Shown: piece after piece, positions 1 through 6,316 of the stretch
Numbering within the stretch: position 1 is the first letter of the stretch
How the letters are laid out: each line of letters begins with the position of its first letter
Assembly (NCBI GenBank): GCA_035544675.1
Contig: DATKCA010000284.1
Location: 1-23,391, forward strand
Direction: 5' to 3'
DNA length: 23,391 nucleotides
Origin: DATKCA01 sp035544675
GTDB taxonomy: Bacteria > Acidobacteriota > Thermoanaerobaculia > Gp7-AA8
Notes under the pieces: generated by a model
Seen by the model: only the letters and a program-made list of their open reading frames with translations
Database searches by the model: none
Told to the model about the DNA's origin: nothing
Program-made: the position numbers and the translations under genes

Positions 1-1659
1 GCCGCTAACGATATTTCACCTGAACGCATACACTTGCGCGCCGTGCCGGACCAGTCCGTGGAGTCGTTGCGCGAGCAGCTTCGGAACCGAGGCTACCTCA
101 GCCATGGCATCGAGCGCTGGTTCGCGCTCGATCCGTGGAGGTCGCGCACGTTCTGGGTGGAGCTGCTGGTGGTGGCTCTGAAAGCGGCGTTGTTGATCGC
201 GCCCTTCGGCGCGCTGACGGCGGCCGGCGTCATGCTGATCCGCAACTTCCCGCTCGGCCTGCTCGAGACGCTGCAGCTCTTCGTCATCTACGCCGCCGCC
301 ATGGCCGCGGCAACGCTGGCTCTGGTGATGCTGGTCGGTCTGCTGCTCAAAGTCCGGCCGGAGCTGGCCATCGAGACGCCCCGCGCGCTCCTCGGCATCG
401 GCATGGCGGCGTCCACGATGCTCGTCGCGCTCCTGGCGATCTGGTGGTACGGCTTCGGACAGGATCCTTCCCTGCTCGAAGTGGCCCTGGCAGTGGCGAT
501 GGCCACGCTGCTTTTCATCGTCGGGACGATCGTCGTCTCCGCGGCACTTCTCTCGTTCTCGATTCACGAGCTGCAGCGCATTCCCACCATCCACCAGAAG
601 CCCCGCACGATGCCCGTGGCCGCGGCCGCGGCGGTGCTCGTGGCCGGGCTGCTCGTCCTCGCCTACGCAACGCCGGACGCGAAAGGCAGCGCGCCGCCGC
701 AGGTTGCCACGGCGCCGACGACGAGCCGCATCGCTCTCATCGCCGTCGACGGGCTGACCGAGGAGATCGTGCGGTCGCGGCAGGACCTGACGGAGCAATT
801 CGTGACCATCACGCGCGCCGCCACGATTCCGGCCCGCTCGCCCAGCGAGCGGTGGGCCTCGGTCGGAACGGGAGTCCCCGCCACTCTCCACGGAGTGAGG
901 GCCGTTGCCGGAATCCGGCTCGCCGGCGGCCGCAGCGTGCTGCAGAGCATCTCGCGGTGGGACTATGCCCTGATGGTCATCGCGCCCGCGCTGCGCGTCG
1001 CGCAGCCCCAGCCGCTGCCTCCGACGGTCCGGCGCCGCGACTTCGTCTGGGAGATCCTCGCCTCCCGCAACGTGCCTGCCGCCGCCGTGAACTGGTGGAC
1101 CAGCGAAGAGTCACGGACGACATCGCTCAGCTCGGTACCGCAGTCGGTGATCTTCGCCGGAGCTGCCAACGATCCCCTTCGAGTCGATTCGGCGGCGGTG
1201 GGAAGCTTCTTCTCCTCGATCGATGGCATCCGGCCGCGATTCGCGACCATGTACCTGCCGGCGCTCGACGTGGTGCTCAACAGACTCGACCGCGGGCGCG
1301 CCGAGGAGCTGGCATTGTCGCTGCGTGCACTCGATGGCGTCGCAGCCGCGATCGCGGAGACGAGGAAACGCGGGTACGAGGTCATCGTGGCCGGCGCGCC
1401 GGGCCCGGGTCAAACCGGGCACGGCGTCATCGCCGCCTCGCTGCAGCTGAGAGACGCGTCCACGCTGTACGACGTGGCGCCGACGATTCTCGAGACCATG
1501 GGCTTTCCGGCGTCAAACGAGATGCCCGGCCGTTCGCTCGCGGGAAGAGCCGGAGAGCCGCGCATCGCCAGCTACGGAACGCGGGCGGGCCGGGAGGGCG
1601 CGACGAAGCTCGATCAGGAGTATTACGAGAGCCTGCGGTCGCTGGGGTACATACAGTGA
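1..1659 (+). CDS. Membrane protein with degenerate alkaline-phosphatase-like domain (5' end outside window)
   Basis: The reading frame is open to the left edge, so the true start is probably upstream; an in-frame TTG at 34 is the first candidate inside. Counting from that TTG, about five hydrophobic segments fill residues 40-215, followed by an extracytoplasmic or cytoplasmic domain of the alkaline phosphatase superfamily. Recognisable parts are the first strand and aspartate (IALIAVDGLTEE), the WASVGTGVPATLHGV stretch after the usual nucleophile region, and the late block YDVAPTILETMGFPASNEMPGR. The protein ends SLRSLGYIQ, a tail often seen in sulfatase-like proteins. The metal-binding Asp-His pair normally in a SDHG motif reads AGAPGPG here, and the usual D-x-x-x-H reads DVVLNRL, so catalysis is doubtful. 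The gene lies 43 bp before the peptidase on the same strand. Substrate and role are unknown. Confidence 0.75.
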   Translation, partial: AANDISPERIHLRAVPDQSVESLREQLRNRGYLSHGIERWFALDPWRSRTFWVELLVVALKAALLIAPFGALTAAGVMLIRNFPLGLLETLQLFVIYAAAMAAATLALVMLVGLLLKVRPELAIETPRALLGIGMAASTMLVALLAIWWYGFGQDPSLLEVALAVAMATLLFIVGTIVVSAALLSFSIHELQRIPTIHQKPRTMPVAAAAAVLVAGLLVLAYATPDAKGSAPPQVATAPTTSRIALIAVDGLTEEIVRSRQDLTEQFVTITRAATIPARSPSERWASVGTGVPATLHGVRAVAGIRLAGGRSVLQSISRWDYALMVIAPALRVAQPQPLPPTVRRRDFVWEILASRNVPAAAVNWWTSEESRTTSLSSVPQSVIFAGAANDPLRVDSAAVGSFFSSIDGIRPRFATMYLPALDVVLNRLDRGRAEELALSLRALDGVAAAIAETRKRGYEVIVAGAPGPGQTGHGVIAASLQLRDASTLYDVAPTILETMGFPASNEMPGRSLAGRAGEPRIASYGTRAGREGATKLDQEYYESLRSLGYIQ

Positions 1660-1669
1660 AGTGAAGGCA

Positions 1670-1690
1670 TTCATCCTTCATCCTTCGTTC
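1670..1690 (+). repeat. Heptanucleotide tandem repeat (TTCATCC-type), 3 units
   Basis: Two exact TTCATCC units and a degenerate third (TTCGTTC) lie between the stop of the membrane phosphatase-like gene and the ribosome binding site of the peptidase gene. The same heptamer recurs at 8154-8226. An open frame can be read through it from GTG 1661, but that start has no binding site. Confidence 0.7.
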
Positions 1691-1697
1691 AAAGGAG
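1691..1697 (+). promoter_or_regulatory. Ribosome binding site fixing the peptidase start
   Basis: AAAGGAG lies 5 nt before ATG 1703. It selects this start over the in-frame GTG at 1661, whose extra 14 residues would be read from the heptamer repeat and would bury the signal peptide. Confidence 0.8.
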
Positions 1698-1702
1698 CTG
1701 TC

Positions 1703-3715
1703 ATGAAGAGACTCACATTCGTCGTGCTGGTACTCCTCCTCCCCCTCCCGATCCTGGCCCAGTCGCCCATCACCTTCGATGCGCTCCAGTCGATGCGTCG
1801 CGTTGGCGCGCCGAAGGTATCGCCGGACGGCAAGTGGATCGCGTACGACCTCAGCACGATCGACATGGCGGCGAACGTTCGCAAGTCGGCGGTCTATCTG
1901 ATGCCCGCCGGCGGCGGCGCGGCGCGCAGGATCAGCGACGGCGCGAAACAGGACGAGGGACCGGCCTGGTCGCCGGACGGAAAACTCATCGCGTATGTCT
2001 CGAACCGCGACGGGGCGTCGAAACAGGTGTATCTGTTCGACGTCGCCGCCGGAACGACGCGCAAGCTCACGAGCCTCAACGGCGGAGCGGGATCGGTGAA
2101 GTGGATGCCGGACAGCTCGGCCGTGCTGCTGGTCTCCGATGTCTACCCCGACTGCGGGGTCGAGCCGGAGTGCGTCAAGCGCAACGTGGAGGCGGCTGAG
2201 AAGGCCCCGAGCCGGGCCCGGATCATCGACAGCCTGCTGTTCCGGCACTGGAACGTCTGGCAGGAGAAGACCCGCGCTCATCTCATTCTCCATCCGCTGA
2301 ACGGCTCCCCGCGAGACCTCACACCGGGAGCATTCGACGCGCCGCCGTTCTCCATCGGCGGCGGCGGCGCGTTCGACGTCTCCCCGGACGGAAAGGAGGT
2401 CGCATTCGCGCGGATCACCGACGAGCGCCCCGAGCTCTCCACCAACTCGGACATCTTCATCGTGCCCCACGGAGGCGGCGAAGCGCGCCGGATCACGACG
2501 CGGCGCGGCGCCGACACCGCTCCGAAGTACTCGCCCGACGGGAAGTGGCTCGCGTACCGCTCACAGGCCCGGGCAGGTTACGAGTCCGATCTCTGGGAGC
2601 TCTGGCTCTACAACCGCGGCACCGGCACCGCATCACGCATCGCGGCCGATTTCCCCAACTGGATCTCGTCAGTCACCTGGGCGCCGGACAGCAGGACGCT
2701 GTTCATCACAGCGCCTGAGCGGGGCCGGACTCCGATCTACGAAGTCACTCTGGCCGGCAGGTACACGAAGATCCATGACCAGGGCTCCGCGCACTCGGTG
2801 ACGATCGGGCCCGACGGCAGAACGATCTATTTCCAGCGCGACTCGCTGACCCGGCCCAACGAGATCTACTCGCTGAAGCGCGGCGGCGCGCTCACTCAGC
2901 TCACCCGCGAGAACGACGCTCTCCTGGGCACGATGGACATGGGCGAGGTCAGCAGCATCACCTGGCCGGGCGCGGAAGGAGCGCAGATTCAGGGATGGCT
3001 GGTCAAGCCTCCGCGCTTCGATGCATCGAAGAAGTATCCGGCCATCGTTCTCATTCACGGCGGCCCGCAGGGCGCCTGGGGAGACGCCTGGTCGTATCGG
3101 TGGAACCCGCAGATGTTCGCCGCGCGCGGCTACGTGATCCTCATGCCGAACCCGCGCGGCTCGACCGGCTTCGGGCAGAAGTTCGTCGAGGAGATCTCTC
3201 GTGACTGGGCCGGCAGGGTCTACACCGACATCATGAACGGCGTGGACATGCTCGCCGCCTACCCCTACGTCGACGCCTCCCGCCTCGGCGCCGCGGGCGG
3301 ATCGTACGGCGGTTACATGGTCAACTGGATCCTCGGACACAGCGACCGCTTCAAGGCGCTCGTGTCCCACGCCGGCGTCTACAACCTCGAGTCGATGTAC
3401 GGCGTGACCGAGGAGCTGTGGTTCCCGGAGTGGGAGTTCGGCGGCAATCCGTGGGACAACCCCGAGCTCTACCAGCGATGGTCCCCGCACCGCTTCGCGA
3501 AGAACTTCAAGACACCGACGCTCGTGGCACACGGCGAGCTCGACTTCCGCGTGCCCATCGGAGAAGGGTTCCAGCTCTTCACGGCACTGCAGCGCCGCGG
3601 CGTTCCGTCACGGCTGCTCTACTTCCCGGACGAAGGTCATTGGGTGCTCAAGCCACAGAACTCGAAGGTGTGGCACGAGACGGTGCTGGGCTGGTTCGAC
3701 CGGTTCCTGAAGTGA
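1703..3715 (+). CDS. Secreted S9-family peptidase (prolyl oligopeptidase / acylaminoacyl-peptidase type)
   Basis: 670 residues. A signal peptide (about residues 1-20, MKRLTFVVLVLLLPLPILAQ) is followed by a beta-propeller of TolB/WD40-like repeats with recurring SPDGKW(I/L)AY motifs to about residue 400, and a C-terminal alpha/beta hydrolase domain. The catalytic triad is readable as Ser534 in GGSYGGY, Asp614 in HGELDFRVP and His646 in DEGHW. This is the full layout of dipeptidyl-peptidase/acylaminoacyl-peptidase enzymes, which cleave short peptides admitted past the propeller; export would put it in the periplasm for peptide scavenging. Residues 150-160 carry a close cysteine pair (DCGVEPEC). 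It probably shares a transcript with the gene upstream. It converges on gvpA, leaving only 6 bp between the two stop codons. The exact substrate preference cannot be read from the sequence. Confidence 0.93.
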   Translation: MKRLTFVVLVLLLPLPILAQSPITFDALQSMRRVGAPKVSPDGKWIAYDLSTIDMAANVRKSAVYLMPAGGGAARRISDGAKQDEGPAWSPDGKLIAYVSNRDGASKQVYLFDVAAGTTRKLTSLNGGAGSVKWMPDSSAVLLVSDVYPDCGVEPECVKRNVEAAEKAPSRARIIDSLLFRHWNVWQEKTRAHLILHPLNGSPRDLTPGAFDAPPFSIGGGGAFDVSPDGKEVAFARITDERPELSTNSDIFIVPHGGGEARRITTRRGADTAPKYSPDGKWLAYRSQARAGYESDLWELWLYNRGTGTASRIAADFPNWISSVTWAPDSRTLFITAPERGRTPIYEVTLAGRYTKIHDQGSAHSVTIGPDGRTIYFQRDSLTRPNEIYSLKRGGALTQLTRENDALLGTMDMGEVSSITWPGAEGAQIQGWLVKPPRFDASKKYPAIVLIHGGPQGAWGDAWSYRWNPQMFAARGYVILMPNPRGSTGFGQKFVEEISRDWAGRVYTDIMNGVDMLAAYPYVDASRLGAAGGSYGGYMVNWILGHSDRFKALVSHAGVYNLESMYGVTEELWFPEWEFGGNPWDNPELYQRWSPHRFAKNFKTPTLVAHGELDFRVPIGEGFQLFTALQRRGVPSRLLYFPDEGHWVLKPQNSKVWHETVLGWFDRFLK

Positions 3716-3721
3716 TCAGCG

Positions 3722-4012
3722 CTATCGCCTGGTTCCTCCGGCCGGCTCCTTGGCCGGTTCCGAGGAGCCGCTGCTGAAGCTGCCGCCGCCGGGGCCAAGC
3801 GCGGGGCGGGAGACCGTCGGCGTGATTCCGACTGCTTCGGCGTACTTGAGGTAGGTGTCGATCGAAGCGATGACGACGCGAGCTTCGACCGTGATCAGGT
3901 CGATGCCAACGAGGGAGATTCTGACCCACGCGTCGACGACAATGCCCTTGTCGAGGATCCGGTCGAGTACATCGATGAGACTCGATCCGCCAGGTGCGCG
4001 CTCAACAGCCAT
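3722..4012 (-). CDS. gvpA: Gas vesicle structural protein GvpA
   Basis: 96 residues. Residues 10-60 match the GvpA shell subunit very closely (LIDVLDRILDKGIVVDAWVR, then SLVGIDLITVEARVVIAS and TYLKYAEAVG). GvpA is the small hydrophobic protein that polymerises into the ribbed, gas-permeable wall of the vesicle. After about residue 65 comes a Gly/Ser/Pro/Glu-rich tail (GPGGGSFSSGSSEPAKEP) that could face the cytoplasm. It is the last gene of the operon, 3 nt after the gvpJ stop, although it should be the most abundant product. A near-ideal Shine-Dalgarno (GGAGGT) within the gvpJ end may compensate. The other two GvpA-family genes here (gvpJ, gvpM/S) are more divergent, so this is the best candidate for the major shell protein. 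Confidence 0.95.
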   Translation of the reverse strand: MAVERAPGGSSLIDVLDRILDKGIVVDAWVRISLVGIDLITVEARVVIASIDTYLKYAEAVGITPTVSRPALGPGGGSFSSGSSEPAKEPAGGTRR

Positions 4013-4015
4013 CTT

Positions 4016-4384
4016 CTACCTCCCTTTCCTCTCCGGCGGTCTGCCCGAGGGCGCGCCGCGCGTCTGCATTTGATTTTCGAGTTGCTGGATGCGGTTTTTC
4101 AAAGTCGCGTACTCGTCGGCGCTCGGCAGGGCACGGTTGGCTGCCTCCGCGGAGTAGAACCGGTCGGAACGCCACCAGTTGATGCCGATCGCCTCGGCCT
4201 TGTCGATGGAACAGATGACCAGCCGGAGCTGGATCGTGAGCAGCTCGACGTTCGCCAGGGAGACCTTCACATCGCCAGCCACGACCAGCCCCTTGTCCAG
4301 GATCTTGTCGAGGATGTCGACGAGTCCCTGTGGCTGGCGCATGAGTCCGCGATCATCCGTCGGCATGGCGGCGAAGGCTATCAC
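4016..4384 (-). CDS. gvpJ: Gas vesicle protein GvpJ (minor GvpA-family protein)
   Basis: 122 residues from GTG 4384, or 116 from ATG 4366. The GvpA-family core covers about residues 18-68 (LVDILDKILDKGLVVAGDVK, VELLTIQLRLVICSIDKAEA), followed by GINWWRSD and a C-terminal coiled-coil-like stretch (DEYATLKNRIQQLENQ). The WW signature and the coiled-coil tail fit the GvpJ group of minor shell proteins rather than GvpA itself; GvpJ is thought to act in nucleation or at the conical tips. The GTG is preferred because AAGGA sits 8 nt upstream, inside a heptamer repeat, while ATG 4366 has no visible binding site. It lies between gvpK and gvpA with minimal gaps. The final residues (GRPPERKGR) are basic. 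Confidence 0.88.
   Translation of the reverse strand: MIAFAAMPTDDRGLMRQPQGLVDILDKILDKGLVVAGDVKVSLANVELLTIQLRLVICSIDKAEAIGINWWRSDRFYSAEAANRALPSADEYATLKNRIQQLENQMQTRGAPSGRPPERKGR
4018..4023 (-). promoter_or_regulatory. Strong Shine-Dalgarno site of gvpA
   Basis: On the minus strand GGAGGT ends 5 nt before the gvpA ATG and overlaps the last sense codon and stop of gvpJ. With the gvpK site at 4738-4743, it is one of only two full GGAGGT sites in this operon, and it fits the high output expected for the shell subunit. Confidence 0.75.
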
Positions 4385-4387
4385 GAC

Positions 4388-4408
4388 CTTAGTCCTTAGT
4401 CCTTAGTC
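4388..4408 (-). repeat. Heptanucleotide tandem repeat (GACTAAG x3) at the gvpK/gvpJ junction
   Basis: Three perfect copies of GACTAAG (minus strand) span the gvpK stop codon TAA (4403-4405) and reach to within a few bases of the gvpJ start. The junctions between units read AAGGA, which gives gvpJ its probable Shine-Dalgarno. No inverted partner arm was found nearby, unlike the other two arrays in the operon. Confidence 0.85.
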
Positions 4409-4729
4409 GAGTGTCTTGATGGGTCCGAGAGAAAGGTTGAGGTCGTCATCGGACAATCCGAACACGCCTTTGAGCTCGGTCATCTTGTCCTCGAGCTTCA
4501 TCAGCGCGCTTCCGAGGCTCTCGATCTCCTCTTCGCTGAGGTTGCCGCCGTCCATTCTGCGCAGCGCCTGCTTCTCGAGAAGACGGCGCACGAGCTCGAC
4601 GATGGCCAGGACGAGGCGGGCCAGCCCGTTCTCGACGATTTCCGGATCGGCGGAGATGCGGTCGGGGATCGCCGACTCGGTCAGAGTCAGACTCTCGCGA
4701 AGCCGCTCGTCGTCATTCGTGATCAGCAT
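4403..4729 (-). CDS. gvpK: Gas vesicle protein GvpK
   Basis: 108 residues. The body matches the GvpK family: NGLARLVLAIVELVRRLLEK followed by QALRRMDGGNLSEEEIESLG, then the closing block DDDLNLSLGPI. GvpK is a small accessory protein essential for vesicle formation in several hosts; its exact biochemical role is not settled. The start overlaps the end of the upstream short GvpF/L gene by 17 bp, which suggests coupled translation. A full GGAGGT (4738-4743) lies 8 nt before the ATG. The stop codon sits inside a heptamer repeat that also serves gvpJ. Confidence 0.93.
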   Translation of the reverse strand: MLITNDDERLRESLTLTESAIPDRISADPEIVENGLARLVLAIVELVRRLLEKQALRRMDGGNLSEEEIESLGSALMKLEDKMTELKGVFGLSDDDLNLSLGPIKTLD

Positions 4730-5354
4730 CGGTAAAGACCTCCAGCGGCCAGGGCGCCGAGAGGAGAAACGGAACGTGCGGACAACGTGCCTTGAGCGCC
4801 TGGCCGGCCCGGCTGAGATTGGGGAGACGGGAGCGCTCGATGAGACCGCACAGCTCGATCGACTTCTCGTCGCGGGGCGCCCAGTGGCTCTTCACGCACA
4901 GCGGGGCAATCAACTCTTCGACGGCGGCGCGAAACGCGTCATCGACTCTGGCCGACCTGGCAGAGGAGTGCAAGGCGCGCAGAAACTCCGCGCCGCTCTG
5001 GAAATCGCGCCGCTGCGGCCGCGCCGATCCTGCCGCGGCGACCCTCAGCGTCAACTCCACGCGGTGGCGATGCTCCTCCAGCAGCTTCTTCCACTTCGCC
5101 GCGTATTGCGCGCACTTCGCCTCCGCCTCGGCGGCCGACCGGAAGGCGAAGCCGTAGCGGATGGCGATGAACGTGGCTCGCTCCAGCAGCGCGGCGCGAA
5201 CCCCGGAGATGCGAACGAGCAGATCGCGGTCGCTCAGGGACTGGTCTTCGGGAACAGGAACCGCGCTGACGAAGAGAGCGCCGGCCGGCGTCGCCGCGGC
5301 CAGCGGCTCGATGTCTTCGCTCCGGAGATGGACGCCGATGGCGATCGACTTCAT
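4713..5354 (-). CDS. Short divergent GvpF/GvpL-family protein
   Basis: 213 residues from ATG 5354, shorter than the other two GvpF/L proteins in the operon (257 and 264). It keeps the family's end signature in altered form (PFLLSAPWPLEVF instead of GPWPPYNF), a central charged helix (AKCAQYAAKWKKLLEEHRHR) and the RATFIAIRYGF region where relatives have VLPMSFGTVF. The open frame extends 65 codons further upstream, but that part is Arg/Pro-rich and antisense-like. ATG 5354 overlaps the gvpM/S stop by four bases (ATGA), which supports it. GvpF/L proteins bind GvpA and each other during assembly. The missing length lies mainly in the N-terminal half, so this copy could be specialised or partly degenerate. 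A third copy in one operon is notable. Confidence 0.8.
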   Translation of the reverse strand: MKSIAIGVHLRSEDIEPLAAATPAGALFVSAVPVPEDQSLSDRDLLVRISGVRAALLERATFIAIRYGFAFRSAAEAEAKCAQYAAKWKKLLEEHRHRVELTLRVAAAGSARPQRRDFQSGAEFLRALHSSARSARVDDAFRAAVEELIAPLCVKSHWAPRDEKSIELCGLIERSRLPNLSRAGQALKARCPHVPFLLSAPWPLEVFTDADHE

Positions 5355-5536
5355 CGATCGCGGTCTTTGACCCGGACCAGGGCGTCGACGTTGGCCAGCA
5401 CGACGTTGAGCCCCAGGTAGAGCAGGTCGACGCCGCCGATGGAGATCACGGCCTCGCCGGCGATGACGACGCCGCGGTCGAGCAGGTGGTCGAGCGCATC
5501 GACGAGAGCAAGCTCCGTGTTGTCGTGTTCGCTCAT
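5351..5536 (-). CDS. Gas vesicle protein GvpM/GvpS (small GvpA-family protein)
   Basis: 61 residues, nearly all GvpA-family core: LALVDALDHLLDRGVVIAGE, then AVISIGGVDLLYLGLNVVLANVDAL. The ISIGGVDLLYLGL pattern is that of the GvpM/GvpS group rather than GvpA or GvpJ, and the protein stops soon after the second beta strand. Members are minor shell-associated proteins needed for vesicle biogenesis. Both ends are fused into the operon by four-base ATGA overlaps: its ATG with the gvpF stop and its TGA with the next ATG. It has no Shine-Dalgarno of its own, so translation is probably coupled to gvpF. Assignment to M versus S is uncertain because the two names are used for similar proteins in different genera. 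Confidence 0.85.
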   Translation of the reverse strand: MSEHDNTELALVDALDHLLDRGVVIAGEAVISIGGVDLLYLGLNVVLANVDALVRVKDRDR

Positions 5537-6306
5537 TGCGCGCCCGCAAACGTGTAAGGCGGCCAGGGGCCGCTCACCGAGAAGGCGATGCCTTCCGGCG
5601 CGTAACGGTCCATCAGCTCGCCGTGGAGCTCATGGAGCACCGCTTCCTCGTCGCGATTGATCAGGACGTTGATCTGCGGGAAGGCGCCCTCGCGCTGCTG
5701 GCGGGACTCGGCCACGGTCTCGCAGCGCAGCTTGTCCAGGACGGTGCGCTCGATCTCTCCGACCACCTGCAGCTCCGCGTCCTTCGTGGCGCGCTTCTTC
5801 TCCTCGTCGAGCTTCTTGCGGAGCAGGAACGCCTTGCCGGGCGGGGCGCCTTCGATCTGCGAAGCAAGCTGGCGCAGTGAGTCCACGCGCGAGGTGACGG
5901 CGTCGCTCCACCGCTGCGGCTCGAACTCGATCCGCAGCGTCCACTCCTGTTTCCCGTCCAGGCGCTCCAGCATGCGGGCCAGGGCCGGGGAGCTCTCAGT
6001 GAGATATCGGCGCAGCGTTTCCGCGGAGCTGAAGAGCGTGAACGCGCGAAGGGGGATGATCGCCGTGCGCTTCATCAGATCGGTGACCACGCCCTGATGG
6101 CGGTAGCCGATCGCGCCGAGCCACTCCAGGTCGCCGGCCCTGCTGTCGATCGCTTCCTGCGAGAAATCGGCGCCGTCGACCGGCGTGTAGACCGCGGCCA
6201 CACCGGCCGCGGAGATCGAGCCGAAGTTCCGGCTCATGTCCACGGCCTCGCTCTGCGGCTCGACCGGCTCGCGCGTAATCGCGTAGACGTAGAGGATCGG
6301 AGTCAT
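5533..6306 (-). CDS. gvpF: Gas vesicle protein GvpF/GvpL
   Basis: 257 residues from ATG 6306. The N-terminal domain begins with the typical ILYVYAITREP strand; the middle contains LMKRTAIIPLRAFTLFSS, equivalent to the conserved LPMSFGT region; a long charged helix follows (FLLRKKLDEEKKRATKDAEL); and the C-terminus carries the hallmark SGPWPPYTFAGAQ. In Halobacterium, GvpF is reported to interact with GvpA and accessory Gvp proteins. Fourteen further in-frame codons exist upstream, but they overlap the end of the ATPase gene and lack a start context, so ATG 6306, 10 nt after that stop, is preferred. The 3' end overlaps gvpM/S (ATGA). The symbol is by family; F and L cannot be separated from sequence alone. 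Confidence 0.9.
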   Translation of the reverse strand: MTPILYVYAITREPVEPQSEAVDMSRNFGSISAAGVAAVYTPVDGADFSQEAIDSRAGDLEWLGAIGYRHQGVVTDLMKRTAIIPLRAFTLFSSAETLRRYLTESSPALARMLERLDGKQEWTLRIEFEPQRWSDAVTSRVDSLRQLASQIEGAPPGKAFLLRKKLDEEKKRATKDAELQVVGEIERTVLDKLRCETVAESRQQREGAFPQINVLINRDEEAVLHELHGELMDRYAPEGIAFSVSGPWPPYTFAGAQ

Positions 6307-6316
6307 GTCGCGCCGG

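Noticed and set aside
135..1664. 509-residue plus-strand open frame overlapping the first gene
   Set aside because: Arg/His/Pro-rich translation with no family motif, a shadow of the GC-rich coding frame that carries the phosphatase-fold motifs.
3738..3769. Possible terminator hairpin between the peptidase and gvpA
   Set aside because: GGCTCCT/AGGAGCC and CCGGCC/GGCCGG can pair, but they lie inside the gvpA coding sequence and no T tract follows on either strand.
4416..5420. 334-residue plus-strand open frame antisense to gvpK and the short GvpF/L gene
   Set aside because: The minus strand carries clear Gvp family signatures with overlapping starts and stops; this frame has none.
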